From a virus, in IMG/VR virus record IMGVR_UViG_3300042429_000865, positions 1-43,225 of that record: a DNA stretch of 43,225 nt, one strand, 5' to 3'. A program made the translations under genes and the position numbers. Shown piece after piece: positions 33,528 to 40,468 of this stretch; the first letter of the stretch is position 1; every line of letters begins with the position of its first letter. The notes beneath the pieces are model-generated. The model was given only the letters and a program-made list of their open reading frames with translations. It searched no databases and was not told the DNA's origin.

Positions 33528-33910
33528 GCCGGTCTAGGAGTTCGGCACGCGCGGCCGGCGCTCGCATGGAGCGTGTCGTTTCCGACTATCTTCGCGACGC
33601 CACCGGTAACGAGTTCATCGACCGCAAGGTGCGGACGGGCTCTCGCGATACCGGCGACGTGGGCGGGGTTCGCGCGCACGGTCAGCGGGTGGTCGTCGAG
33701 GTCAAAGATGTTGCGGCGCTCTCCATACCTTCCGCTTTGCGGGAGGCTGAGGCCGAGGCGATCAACGACCAGGCCCTGTGTGGGGTGGTGGTGGCTAAGC
33801 GTCGCGGCATTGGTGATCCGGCGCAGCAGCTGGTCGCTATGACGCTCGGCCACTTCGCGGCGCTGTTGACCGGTGACCGCCGGCACTGGGTGGGTGTCGG
33901 GGATGAGTAG
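33524..33910 (+). CDS. PD-(D/E)XK endonuclease, resolvase-like
   Basis: This 128-residue protein has the arrangement GARMERVVSDYL (Glu, about 16), TGSRDTGDVGGV (Asp, about 43-46) and RVVVEVKD (E-x-K, about 55-62), followed by helices AEAEAINDQALCGVVVAKRRG. This is the fold of small Holliday-junction-resolvase/VRR-NUC-like nucleases, commonly encoded after the primase/helicase in actinophages, where they resolve branched DNA before packaging. GTGA overlap with the previous gene. Confidence 0.82.
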   Translation: MSRSRSSARAAGARMERVVSDYLRDATGNEFIDRKVRTGSRDTGDVGGVRAHGQRVVVEVKDVAALSIPSALREAEAEAINDQALCGVVVAKRRGIGDPAQQLVAMTLGHFAALLTGDRRHWVGVGDE

Positions 33911-34781
33911 GCAGTGCGGGGTCTGCGAGGGCCGGGCGTCGACCGGAGGCGTTATCTGCTGGCCGTGCGCTAATCGTTTGCGGGACGGCCTGATCGGCGG
34001 CGACGCCGGCCGCGCCTGGTCCACTTCCGGTCTGAAGTGGCTGATCCCCCGTCTCGAGGAGTGTGCGTACGGGCAGTCCCAGTTGGGTGGCGGCGGTAAG
34101 CGCGGCAAGGGCGACGCCTATCCGATGGAGCTGAACCTACGCGCGGCGGATCTGTTGCGCGATATCGATGTGGCTCTGTCGGGGTGGGTGCGCGACTTGG
34201 AGCCGGGGTCTACACCTATGGGGCGGGCCCGTTCCGCCGCAACCTATCTGGGTTATCAGTTGGATCAGGTGTTGGCGTTGCCGCACGTGCCGGCCATCTA
34301 CAAGGCGGTGGAGCGGTTCAACGCGGCCGGGTTGAAGTTGATTAACCGTGAGCCGTCGGTGTACTGCGGTCCGTGTTCGGGCACGTTGGAGACCGGCGAG
34401 CCGTGCGGGTATGAGCTGTCCGCCGAGGAGGATGCGCGGGCGGTGGAGTGCCGGCGGTGTGGTGCGGTGCATGACGTCGACGAGATCCGGGCGCGGCTTC
34501 TTGGCCGGGTTGATTCGGAGCCGCAGCCGGCGGCGAACATTCACCGGATTCTGGGGTGGGTTGGGCGGCCGGTTCCGCGCCGCGAGTTCCACGCGGTCGT
34601 CGCGACGGTGACTCCGCGGATGTATTTGCAGGCCACTGGTGAGCGGAACTTGCGCCGCTTGCCGGACTCGGTGGCCTTGTACGCCTACGGCGACGTTGTC
34701 GCCGCTTTAGAGAATCCCGCCCAGGACACGGACTCGGGTTCACACCGCCGGCGCCGCCGGCCTGTCCGAGGAGGTATCTGA
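33903..34781 (+). CDS. Zinc-finger protein with C-terminal helix-turn-helix
   Basis: This 292-residue protein was started at ATG 33903, overlapping the upstream gene by eight bases. It has an N-terminal CGVC...CWPC zinc site (about 5-22), a second ribbon CGPC...CGYE...CRRC (about 155-190), and a C-terminal segment HRILGWVGRPVPRREFHAVVATVTPRMYLQ that looks like a helix-turn-helix. Proteins of this layout are widespread in actinophage early regions without a known role. Nucleic acid binding is likely. Confidence 0.75.
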   Translation: MSRQCGVCEGRASTGGVICWPCANRLRDGLIGGDAGRAWSTSGLKWLIPRLEECAYGQSQLGGGGKRGKGDAYPMELNLRAADLLRDIDVALSGWVRDLEPGSTPMGRARSAATYLGYQLDQVLALPHVPAIYKAVERFNAAGLKLINREPSVYCGPCSGTLETGEPCGYELSAEEDARAVECRRCGAVHDVDEIRARLLGRVDSEPQPAANIHRILGWVGRPVPRREFHAVVATVTPRMYLQATGERNLRRLPDSVALYAYGDVVAALENPAQDTDSGSHRRRRRPVRGGI

Positions 34782-34782
34782 T

Positions 34783-34968
34783 ATGTCGGGTTTGTTTTCC
34801 CGGGATGGTGCCGCGACGTACTTGTCGACGTCGCCGCGCCGGGTGGATGAGTTGCGCCGTGCCGGCCGACTGTTGGCGGTGCTCGATGGCCGCGAGTACA
34901 AGTACACCGCCGCAGATCTGGACACCTACATCGCCGGGTTGAAGACGTCGGCGGAGGTGTCGCGGTGA
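34783..34968 (+). CDS. MerR/excisionase-like DNA-binding protein
   Basis: This 61-residue protein is a single winged helix-turn-helix domain: SRDGAATYLSTSPRRVDELRRAGRLLAVLDGREYKYTAADLDTYIAGL. This is the helix-turn-helix_17/excisionase type that recognises DNA and often acts as recombination directionality factor or small regulator. A good AGGAGG precedes ATG 34783. A second protein of the type is encoded at 38217-38528, so which of them is the excisionase is open. Confidence 0.85.
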   Translation: MSGLFSRDGAATYLSTSPRRVDELRRAGRLLAVLDGREYKYTAADLDTYIAGLKTSAEVSR

Positions 34969-35120
34969 CGTGGCGCGGGTTGGGTTGGGTTGTTACGTGG
35001 CTGGCGGCCTGTGTGCTGTTGGTCGGCGGGATCATCGACGGCGCGAAGGGCACGCGCGCCGCCGAACAGTTGGTGTGCCGGGCCGAATGTTCGATCGCAG
35101 CAGAGGAGTTGGCGGCATGA
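34965..35120 (+). CDS. Small membrane protein
   Basis: This 51-residue protein has GTG start 34965 in a GTGA overlap and stop overlapping the next ATG. Residues 5-27 (GLGWVVTWLAACVLLVGGIIDG) form one membrane helix; the C-terminal part has two Cys and is amphipathic. The double overlap with flanking genes supports it. Function unknown. Confidence 0.65.
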   Translation: MTWRGLGWVVTWLAACVLLVGGIIDGAKGTRAAEQLVCRAECSIAAEELAA

Positions 35121-35884
35121 CCGGACCGAGAATCGCGGTGGTCGATATCGAGACCAGGCCCACCGAGGCTTACGTGTGGGGTTTGTTCGACCAGAACGTC
35201 GGCGTTAATCAGATCATAAAGCCGGGCGGAACGATCATGGTCGCCGCACAGTGGGTTGGCGAGAAGAAAGTCCACGTGCGCTCCGAGTGGGACACCGACG
35301 GCGGCTACGCCGGCATGATGCGGTGGGCCCACTCGGTGTACGACGAGGCCGATTTCGTCGTCACGTACAACGGTGCCCGGTTCGATAACGGGCACCTGCG
35401 CGCGGCGTGGGCGGAGTTGGGTATGTCGCCCCCCTCTCCGTGGCGTGACGTCGACTTGTACCGAACGGTGAAGAAGTTCAACTGGCCTAGCCGAAAGTTG
35501 GCGTTCGTGTGCCAACAGCTCGGTCTGGATCTGAAAACCGATCCGGGCGGCTTCTCGACGTGGACCGACATCCTCACCGGTGAGGGCAAGGCGCGGGACT
35601 CGGCCCGCAAGCGCATGCAGAAATACTGCGCTAACGACGTGCGTATCACGTCTCAGCTGTTCGAGCGTCTGCGGCCGTGGATCGACGGCCTTAACGTGCC
35701 GCTGTACTCCGATGAGTCGGAGGATCTGTTGGCGTGCAACCGTTGCGGCTCCGAGGATGTGGTGCGCCGCGGGTTCGCGTACACCACGACCGCCCGGTAT
35801 CAGAGGTTCCGTTGCTCGGGTTGCGGTGGCTGGTTGCGGTCTCGGAAGTCGGAGTCGCTCAAGACCGTTTTGGCGTCGGTGTGA
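35117..35884 (+). CDS. DnaQ-like 3'-5' exonuclease with zinc ribbon
   Basis: This 255-residue protein has an RNase H-like exonuclease with AVVDIETRP (D10, E12), TYNGARFDNGHLRAAW (Exo II Asp) and QKYCANDVRITSQLFERL (Exo III Y-x3-D), the DEDDy set. The C-terminal 45 residues form a zinc ribbon, CNRCGSED...RFRCSGCGGWLR. It may trim single-stranded DNA or proofread during phage replication. It overlaps the genes on both sides by four bases. Confidence 0.88.
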   Translation: MTGPRIAVVDIETRPTEAYVWGLFDQNVGVNQIIKPGGTIMVAAQWVGEKKVHVRSEWDTDGGYAGMMRWAHSVYDEADFVVTYNGARFDNGHLRAAWAELGMSPPSPWRDVDLYRTVKKFNWPSRKLAFVCQQLGLDLKTDPGGFSTWTDILTGEGKARDSARKRMQKYCANDVRITSQLFERLRPWIDGLNVPLYSDESEDLLACNRCGSEDVVRRGFAYTTTARYQRFRCSGCGGWLRSRKSESLKTVLASV

Positions 35885-36087
35885 GCGGCTGCGACGCGTG
35901 CTTGGACACGCGCTGGATCCGCTACGACGAGAACCACCGCCGCCGCTGCGACATGTGCTGCATGCACGGCAGCGGGGTCTGGTTACTCGAGGAAGCGTAC
36001 GGACCAGACAACGGTAAGTGGTGCTGCAAGGCCGGTTGCGGGGAGACGTGGGACTCCCCCGACCAGTATTACGGGAGGTCGCTGTGA
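35881..36087 (+). CDS. Cysteine-rich small protein
   Basis: This 68-residue protein was started at GTG 35881 (GTGA overlap). It contains CDAC (4-7), CDMCC (about 27-31) and CCKAGC (about 50-55), enough for one or two zinc sites, with aromatic residues between. The longer plus-strand frame that covers it begins inside the exonuclease gene and is not used. Likely nucleic-acid or protein binding; family unknown. Confidence 0.7.
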   Translation: MSGCDACLDTRWIRYDENHRRRCDMCCMHGSGVWLLEEAYGPDNGKWCCKAGCGETWDSPDQYYGRSL

Positions 36088-37196
36088 GAGTAATTAGCCA
36101 CGGTGCCGGCATCGCCGGCGCTCTGCTTGCGGCCGGCGCCGTGTGGGGGGACACCGCCCGGGAGCCCCAGCTCGGCTTGTGGGCGGTGGCAATCCCCTTC
36201 GCCGTGTTTGCCCTGGTGTGGGGGATCGTCTCCAACGTGCTCGACGGCTATATAGACGAGTGGGTGGCGAAGCCCGCGCCGCACCCGTTGGAGGGTGTAC
36301 CTGTACCCGCGGCACCGCCAGCACCGCCACCAGCGCCCACTCCCGCCGGAACGTACGACGCTGAGGCCGGGCGGAGCTTGCTTGGTTACGCGGTGGGCAC
36401 CGGTGAGCCCGTGTGGATTACGTGGAGCGGTAATGCCGGCGCGATCGTTGGTGGTGTGCCTGGCAGTGGTAAGACCGCGAGCATGCTTCCTGTTATCGCG
36501 GGCCTAGCCGACCGGGCCGAGCTCTGGATATTCGACGGCAAGGGGAGTTTCGATCTGCAAGTCTTCGCCCCGGTGGCGGCCATGTGTTCCCGGTCCGTGG
36601 AACTCGACGCACTGGTGGAAACACTGGCAAAACTCGAACAAATGATCGAATTACGCGCGACCGCGGTTCACACCGCTACAGGGCAACATGATTTTTGGGC
36701 AGTCCCGGTCGCAGACCGCGAGGCGCTCGGCCTGTTCCCCGTGTTCTTGATACTGGACGAGGCCCAGGTGTGGCTAACTTCGACGGGGCTAAAGGGCGAA
36801 GAGCGGGCCACCGTCGAAGGGAACATCCGCGGGGTTAGAGGTCTCGTGCAGCGTGGGCGCTTTGCAGGCATTACGACAATCGCTACCTCGCAGAAACCAA
36901 GCGCGGCGACCTTTCCTACTCTTCTACGTGATTGTTGTTCGAATAAAATCGCGTTCAGGTGCACTACCTCCGCGCAGGCCCGCACCGTACTCGGCGACGT
37001 CCCCGACGACGCACCGGCGCCGTCGGAGATTCCCGGCACGGCGAAGGGGCAGTGCGTGGTGGTGAGTGATTCTGGCGCAGCGGTTCTCACCCAAGCCGGC
37101 TACGCGGATCACAAGTCTCTAGAACGGTACATCGCCGGCGTTCGCAAGGTGCCGGACCAGTTCGAAGTTGCCAAGAAGTTGGCGGGGAAGGACTGA
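36084..37196 (+). CDS. FtsK/SpoIIIE-like membrane ATPase
   Basis: This 370-residue protein has GTG start 36084 in a GTGA overlap. Two membrane helices (about 8-22 and 33-52), a Pro/Ala-rich linker (65-90) and a RecA-like ATPase with Walker A GGVPGSGKT (123-131) and Walker B FLILDEAQ (221-228) are visible, plus RGVRGLVQRGRFAGITTIATSQ and CCSNKIAFRCTTSAQARTVLG, typical of FtsK/Tra-type translocases of actinobacterial mobile elements. It may pump DNA or anchor replication at the membrane. No gamma DNA-binding domain is seen. Confidence 0.86.
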   Translation: MRVISHGAGIAGALLAAGAVWGDTAREPQLGLWAVAIPFAVFALVWGIVSNVLDGYIDEWVAKPAPHPLEGVPVPAAPPAPPPAPTPAGTYDAEAGRSLLGYAVGTGEPVWITWSGNAGAIVGGVPGSGKTASMLPVIAGLADRAELWIFDGKGSFDLQVFAPVAAMCSRSVELDALVETLAKLEQMIELRATAVHTATGQHDFWAVPVADREALGLFPVFLILDEAQVWLTSTGLKGEERATVEGNIRGVRGLVQRGRFAGITTIATSQKPSAATFPTLLRDCCSNKIAFRCTTSAQARTVLGDVPDDAPAPSEIPGTAKGQCVVVSDSGAAVLTQAGYADHKSLERYIAGVRKVPDQFEVAKKLAGKD

Positions 37197-37198
37197 CC

Positions 37199-37387
37199 GT
37201 GAACGCTGAGGCGGAGGCATTCCGGATCATCCTCAACGAGCATGATCCGTACGACAACACCCGCGAGATTGTTTGCGGTTGTGGGCGGAAGTTCGCGCCC
37301 GGGAAGTCCGTGCACTTGGGTGGCTGGTCGCGGCACGTGGCCGAGCTACTTATCGGCGCTATGTCTAACGGGAAGGGTGATCTGTGA
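37199..37387 (+). CDS. Small CxC-type zinc-binding-like protein
   Basis: This 62-residue protein has VCGCGRKFAPGKSVHLGGWSRHVAELL, a CxC...H...H pattern of a small zinc finger, as in other actinophage orphan proteins. It is two bases after the FtsK-like gene and overlaps the next by four. Role unknown. Confidence 0.7.
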   Translation: MNAEAEAFRIILNEHDPYDNTREIVCGCGRKFAPGKSVHLGGWSRHVAELLIGAMSNGKGDL

Positions 37388-38220
37388 TGGGTGCTGTTTT
37401 TGTGGCGGTGTCGGAGGGTTCTGATCGCAATCTCGCGGCAGTCGCGGTAGCTAACTCGGGTGAGACACCGGTGGTGTACAACGGCCTCGACCACCCCGCG
37501 GTGGTGGAGCGCATCAACGGCCGGTTGTCCGCCGCGGATGCGGTGGTGGTGCACGGTGCGTCGCACTGGATGCCTCGCCTTATCGACGCCGGGTTGGCGC
37601 CGCGTTCAGCTGTGGACCGCGTGGTGTGCACGCGGGATCTGGCGCGTCTCGGCCGGCCCAACAGTGTGGCGGCTAACGGCGCCATGTATTGGGACACAGC
37701 CAATGCGGTGGCGGGGCTGGTTGCACCGCCGGCGGTTGCCCGCCCGGCTGGCCCGCTCGGCATGGATCCTCGCGACGTGGCGGGTTTGGCGGCGGCTACG
37801 GCGACGGTGTTCCCCGCGGCATATGCGGCGGCGGCGGAGAGGCTGTCGCCGGAGTTGGTTCGACGCGACTTAGCGCGTATGCGATCTACGGTGTCGAGTG
37901 GGTGTGCGATCTTGGAGACGGATTCTCCGGTTACGGATTCTGAGCCGGCTCCGGTACCCGTTCCGGTGGCCGGCGTGACGCGAAACCAGTTCGACTTCGA
38001 GCCGCAGCCGGTGTACAAGCGTGTCTCGCTGGTCGAGGGGATCTCCCCCGCGGTGGCGCTGTACGCGCCGGCACGCAAAGTCGCCGCGGTGTCGGCGTCG
38101 GTGGTTGCGCTGGCCGAGTCGCACGGAATCGACCTGGACTCGCTGACGGGTTCGGGTGTCGGTGGGCGGGTCATCATGGCTGACGTTAAAAAGGCAATCA
38201 AAGAGGAGAGCGCGCGGTGA
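37384..38220 (+). CDS. Protein with C-terminal PSBD/E3-binding-like domain
   Basis: In this 278-residue protein, residues 1-110 are alpha/beta (FVAVSEGSDRNLAAVAVAN, DAVVVHGASHWMPRLIDAGL, RVVCTRDLARL) and may be a degenerate RNase H-like exonuclease fold. After a proline linker, residues 235-272 match the peripheral-subunit/E3-binding domain of dihydrolipoamide acyltransferases: ALAESHGIDLDSLTGSGVGGRVIMADVKKAI. No lipoyl or catalytic domain is present. A related fold is used for DNA binding in Lsr2-like proteins. Function unknown; the domain call is strong, the rest is inference. Confidence 0.75.
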   Translation: MMGAVFVAVSEGSDRNLAAVAVANSGETPVVYNGLDHPAVVERINGRLSAADAVVVHGASHWMPRLIDAGLAPRSAVDRVVCTRDLARLGRPNSVAANGAMYWDTANAVAGLVAPPAVARPAGPLGMDPRDVAGLAAATATVFPAAYAAAAERLSPELVRRDLARMRSTVSSGCAILETDSPVTDSEPAPVPVPVAGVTRNQFDFEPQPVYKRVSLVEGISPAVALYAPARKVAAVSASVVALAESHGIDLDSLTGSGVGGRVIMADVKKAIKEESAR

Positions 38221-38528
38221 TTGACCGATGGACACCCGCAGAGGTCGCAGATTTTTTTGAGGTACCCCTCCCCACGGTATATGGCTGGCTTCGTGGAGGG
38301 CACTTGCCGGCCAAACGACAGGGACGGCTTTACTGGATTTCGTCGGACGATATCCGCGCCTACAACCCTCCCGCCGGCGAGCGAATCAGGCCGGCGGCGG
38401 AGGGAGAGTCATCCCGCGCGGGGATGGTGTTCGGAGCCGCGGCCGTGTCGCGCTTCCGTGCGCGTAACCGTAGGGCACTTCTCGAACGAGAAGCCGCGGC
38501 CATAGAGCGGTCCACAGAGCCGCGATAG
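38217..38528 (+). CDS. Excisionase-like winged helix-turn-helix protein
   Basis: In this 103-residue protein, residues 4-52 (DRWTPAEVADFFEVPLPTVYGWLRGGHLPAKRQGRLYWISSDDIRAYNPP) are a clear helix-turn-helix_17/MerR-like domain; the C-terminal part (75-103) is Arg-rich and helical. Last gene of the early operon and next to the integrase gene, it is the best candidate for the recombination directionality factor. It starts at GTG 38217 (GTGA overlap). Its 3' end lies within an array of 11-bp repeats that it may bind. Confidence 0.85.
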   Translation: MIDRWTPAEVADFFEVPLPTVYGWLRGGHLPAKRQGRLYWISSDDIRAYNPPAGERIRPAAEGESSRAGMVFGAAAVSRFRARNRRALLEREAAAIERSTEPR

Positions 38529-38632
38529 TGCGATCAGAGATCGGCAATAGATCGACCATAGAGCGCCGATAGAACGCCCAAACTTCGATCAATAGTTCGA
38601 CTAATAGATCGGTCGTAGATCGGCCATAGACG
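38495..38632 (+). repeat. Phased 11-bp repeat array
   Basis: Degenerate repeats of about TCGRCNATAGA; the ATAG (or ACAG/TCAG/GTAG) cores start at 38502, 38514, 38525, 38534, 38547, 38558, 38569, 38592, 38604, 38615 and 38626. The spacing is 11-12 bases except for two steps (one of 13, and one of 23 that fits a missing unit). One repeat per helical turn suggests cooperative binding along one face of the DNA. The first units lie in the end of the gene at 38217, the rest are non-coding. Confidence 0.75.
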
Positions 38633-38662
38633 ACGCCCAAAAGTGGTCGAAACGCCCTGACC

Positions 38663-38692
38663 TGCGCCTGCACGCGCACTTGTGTGTTTTTT
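38663..38692 (+). terminator. Early operon terminator
   Basis: TGCGC (38663-38667) pairs with GCGCA (38674-38678) and is followed by CTTGTGTGTTTTTT. It ends the rightward early operon just before the stop codon of the convergent integrase gene. Confidence 0.65.
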
Positions 38693-39947
38693 ATTCTGAT
38701 TTTTCGCCCGGCGCCAAAGCCTCGAGCACAGCCATCGCTTCCCGCTGCCGTGTGACGTCGGCGTGTGCGTAGATGCGTGTGGCGACTGCCGAACTATGTC
38801 CGAGCAGTTCCATCCGGGTCTGTTCGTCGACACCGGCGGCGCGCATGATGGTTGCGGTGGTGTGTCGGGCAACGTGCGGAGGGATGGTCTCCCCCTCTTC
38901 CGCCATACCGGAGTCCTGCATCAGTTGCTGCCACGCCTCCCAGTCCTTTTTAGGGGGGACCGGGCGGCCGTCGGCCAAATGAAAAACTAGGTTATGGGGG
39001 TTGGCGCCGCGGTCCAGTTCCTTGAGCGTTCGCAGCGCCGCAACCATCGGAGCTACTAGCGGTATGAATCGGCGGCCGGCGTGAGTCTTGGGGCGGGTCA
39101 GGACCAGCGAACGGTAAATCTCCCGCATTTCGAAGTCGGGCGGCACGTCCCACCGGGGAGCACTGCAGTAAGCGCCCTTCACTTTGCCGCACGGCCACGC
39201 ACCGGCCGCGCCGGCTTCGCCGCAGCCGTGGTCCCGGGTGAGTGTTTGCAACTGCCACTCCACGTCGGCGACGGCGCCGTCGAGGTCTATGCGGTCCCAT
39301 GACAGGGCCAACGCTTCGCCCTGCCGTATGCCGGTTAGGAACGCGGTAGCCCAGCGGGCGGCTTCCATAGGGTCGCGGGTGTCGGCGGCACACTTGAGGA
39401 TTGTTCGGGCTTCATCGAGGGTGAACGCGTCGCGCGGCGTGGCCGACAGTTTCGGTTTATGGACGGCGTCGCACACATTGCGGGTGAGGATTCCCTCGCG
39501 CACGGCGTCTTTGAGTGCCGCATTTAGCAGCACGTAGGACTTCTGCGTTCGGCGGCGCCCGTTGCCGAGCGCCTTGATCATCCCGCGCACGTCTTCCGGT
39601 GTGAGTGAGGCTAGCCGCTTGTCGCCGATGGTGGAGCTGATCTGCCGGACCACCACCTCGTAGCTCTGCCGCGTCGATGGCCGTATCTGGTCTCTGTGTA
39701 TCTCGTGGAGCCACCGGTCCAGCCACGCACTGACGGTGGTGGCTCGGTTGACGGTGACGCCGGCAGCCAGATCCTTTTTGAGCTCGCCGAGCTTGCGAAC
39801 ACACTCCCGGTAATCGCGGCTGTATACCTTCTTCTGCCGCCTCTTTCCGTCGGTCGATGGGGAGTCCATGATGCCCACCCACATACCGTCCGGGCGCTGG
39901 CTAATGCTCCCCTCACCTGCTGCCCGGCGTGGCCGCTTTGCCGCCAT
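38691..39947 (-). CDS. int: Tyrosine integrase
   Basis: This 418-residue integrase has a three-part layout: arm-binding N-terminal domain (1-62, GEGSISQRPDGMWVGIMD), core-binding SAM-like domain (about 70-165) and catalytic domain with R208 (TGIRQGEAL), K287 (TRPKTHAGRR), H358-x-x-R361 (PHVARHTTA), H384 (LLGHSS) and Y393 (RIYAHAD). A cysteine-containing insert CGEAGAAGAWPCGKVKGAYC (242-261) between R and K is usual in actinophage integrases. It recombines attP, which lies 136 bases upstream of its start, with a host tRNA gene. No ssrA-like degradation tag is at the C-terminus. Confidence 0.96.
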   Translation of the reverse strand: MAAKRPRRAAGEGSISQRPDGMWVGIMDSPSTDGKRRQKKVYSRDYRECVRKLGELKKDLAAGVTVNRATTVSAWLDRWLHEIHRDQIRPSTRQSYEVVVRQISSTIGDKRLASLTPEDVRGMIKALGNGRRRTQKSYVLLNAALKDAVREGILTRNVCDAVHKPKLSATPRDAFTLDEARTILKCAADTRDPMEAARWATAFLTGIRQGEALALSWDRIDLDGAVADVEWQLQTLTRDHGCGEAGAAGAWPCGKVKGAYCSAPRWDVPPDFEMREIYRSLVLTRPKTHAGRRFIPLVAPMVAALRTLKELDRGANPHNLVFHLADGRPVPPKKDWEAWQQLMQDSGMAEEGETIPPHVARHTTATIMRAAGVDEQTRMELLGHSSAVATRIYAHADVTRQREAMAVLEALAPGEKSE

Positions 39948-39963
39948 GGAAACCCCCTCTAGG

Positions 39964-39983
39964 TGGTAACAGATACTGGTAAC
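39964..39983 (+). repeat. Integrase arm-type sites, left pair
   Basis: TGGTAAC at 39964-39970 and 39977-39983, 13 bases apart, lies about 100 bases left of the attP core. The same heptamer pair, 12 bases apart, lies about 30 bases right of the core. Paired direct repeats on both sides of the core are typical of arm-type sites bound by the integrase N-terminal domain. Confidence 0.75.
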
Positions 39984-40082
39984 AAGACCTTGTATAACTA
40001 CTGTATATGTTAGGGGCGGTTGACCTGCCGCGAGCTGGTGTTATTCCGGAACCGCCCTGCTTGCGGCACGTTTACCCAGTGC

Positions 40083-40126
40083 CTTCTAATCCCTAGGTCG
40101 CAGGTTCGATCCCTGCCGGGGGCGCA
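40083..40126 (+). other. attP core: 3' half of a tRNA gene
   Basis: The sequence from CTTCTAATCCCT to the end is a tRNA 3' half: anticodon loop CTTCTAA (anticodon TCT, arginine), 3' anticodon strand, variable loop, T-arm GCAGG-TTCGATC-CCTGC (40100-40116), acceptor strand CGGGGGC (40117-40123), discriminator G. The 5' half of a tRNA is missing, and the bases before 40083 do not pair. This is the expected core of an attP that restores a host tRNA-Arg(TCT) gene on integration. Confidence 0.88.
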
Positions 40127-40152
40127 GCTAGAGCCAGTTTGGCGTGTCGTGG

Positions 40153-40171
40153 TGGTAACTCTGGTGGTAAC
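40153..40171 (+). repeat. Integrase arm-type sites, right pair
   Basis: TGGTAAC at 40153-40159 and 40165-40171, each as part of TGGTGGTAAC, mirrors the left pair at 39964-39983 in the same orientation. Confidence 0.75.
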
Positions 40172-40187
40172 GCGGTACAGTGGTGCC

Positions 40188-40412
40188 ATGCGAGAACTTC
40201 GGTGGAAACGAAACACCTGGAACGGTGCTATTTACTACGTGTCTTACGGCGAGCACTGGTCGTTCCAGGTTCGGCGTGGCGCGGATGGCTGGCTGGCGTT
40301 GCCGGCACCCGCGGGGCGGGGCTGGACCAGCTTCGACCTCAAACTCGCGGACTCGCGGTTCCGGACTCTGAGCGAAGCGAAGTTGGCCTGCGTGCGCCAC
40401 GCGCAGGTCTAA
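40188..40412 (+). CDS. Small protein next to attP, unknown
   Basis: This 74-residue, basic and aromatic-rich protein (WKRNTWNGAIYYVSYGEHWSFQVRRGADGWLALP) looks like a small beta-sheet domain, resembling AP2-type or WGR-like DNA-binding folds only in composition. ATG 40188 is preceded by the right arm-type sites, so its transcription may compete with integrase binding. After integration it would lie at the prophage edge and could be expressed in the lysogen. I do not recognise a family. Confidence 0.65.
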   Translation: MRELRWKRNTWNGAIYYVSYGEHWSFQVRRGADGWLALPAPAGRGWTSFDLKLADSRFRTLSEAKLACVRHAQV

Positions 40413-40423
40413 ATACGAAAAGG

Positions 40424-40462
40424 GCCCGCCCCGCCGACCAACTAGGGGTCAGCGGGGCGGGC
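40424..40462 (-). terminator. Lysis operon terminator
   Basis: GCCCGCCCCGC (40424-40434) pairs with GCGGGGCGGGC (40452-40462), with GACC/GGTC pairing inside. On the minus strand it is followed by CCTTTTCGTATTT, a good U-tract, so it ends the leftward lysis transcript. It may also stop the convergent gene at 40188. Confidence 0.85.
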
Positions 40463-40468
40463 ATTGTA

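Noticed and set aside
40030-40126. Complete tRNA gene at attP
   Set aside because: Only the 3' half fits; the bases before 40083 do not form an acceptor, D-arm or 5' anticodon strand.
38691-40126. Integration-dependent immunity as in BPs/Brujita-type phages
   Set aside because: attP is not inside a repressor gene and the integrase has no ssrA-like C-terminal tag.
40010-40216. Minus-strand reading frame over attP containing PGRDRTCDLGIRR
   Set aside because: This is the well-known artefact peptide from reading the antisense strand of a tRNA 3' half; no ribosome binding site and no coding bias.
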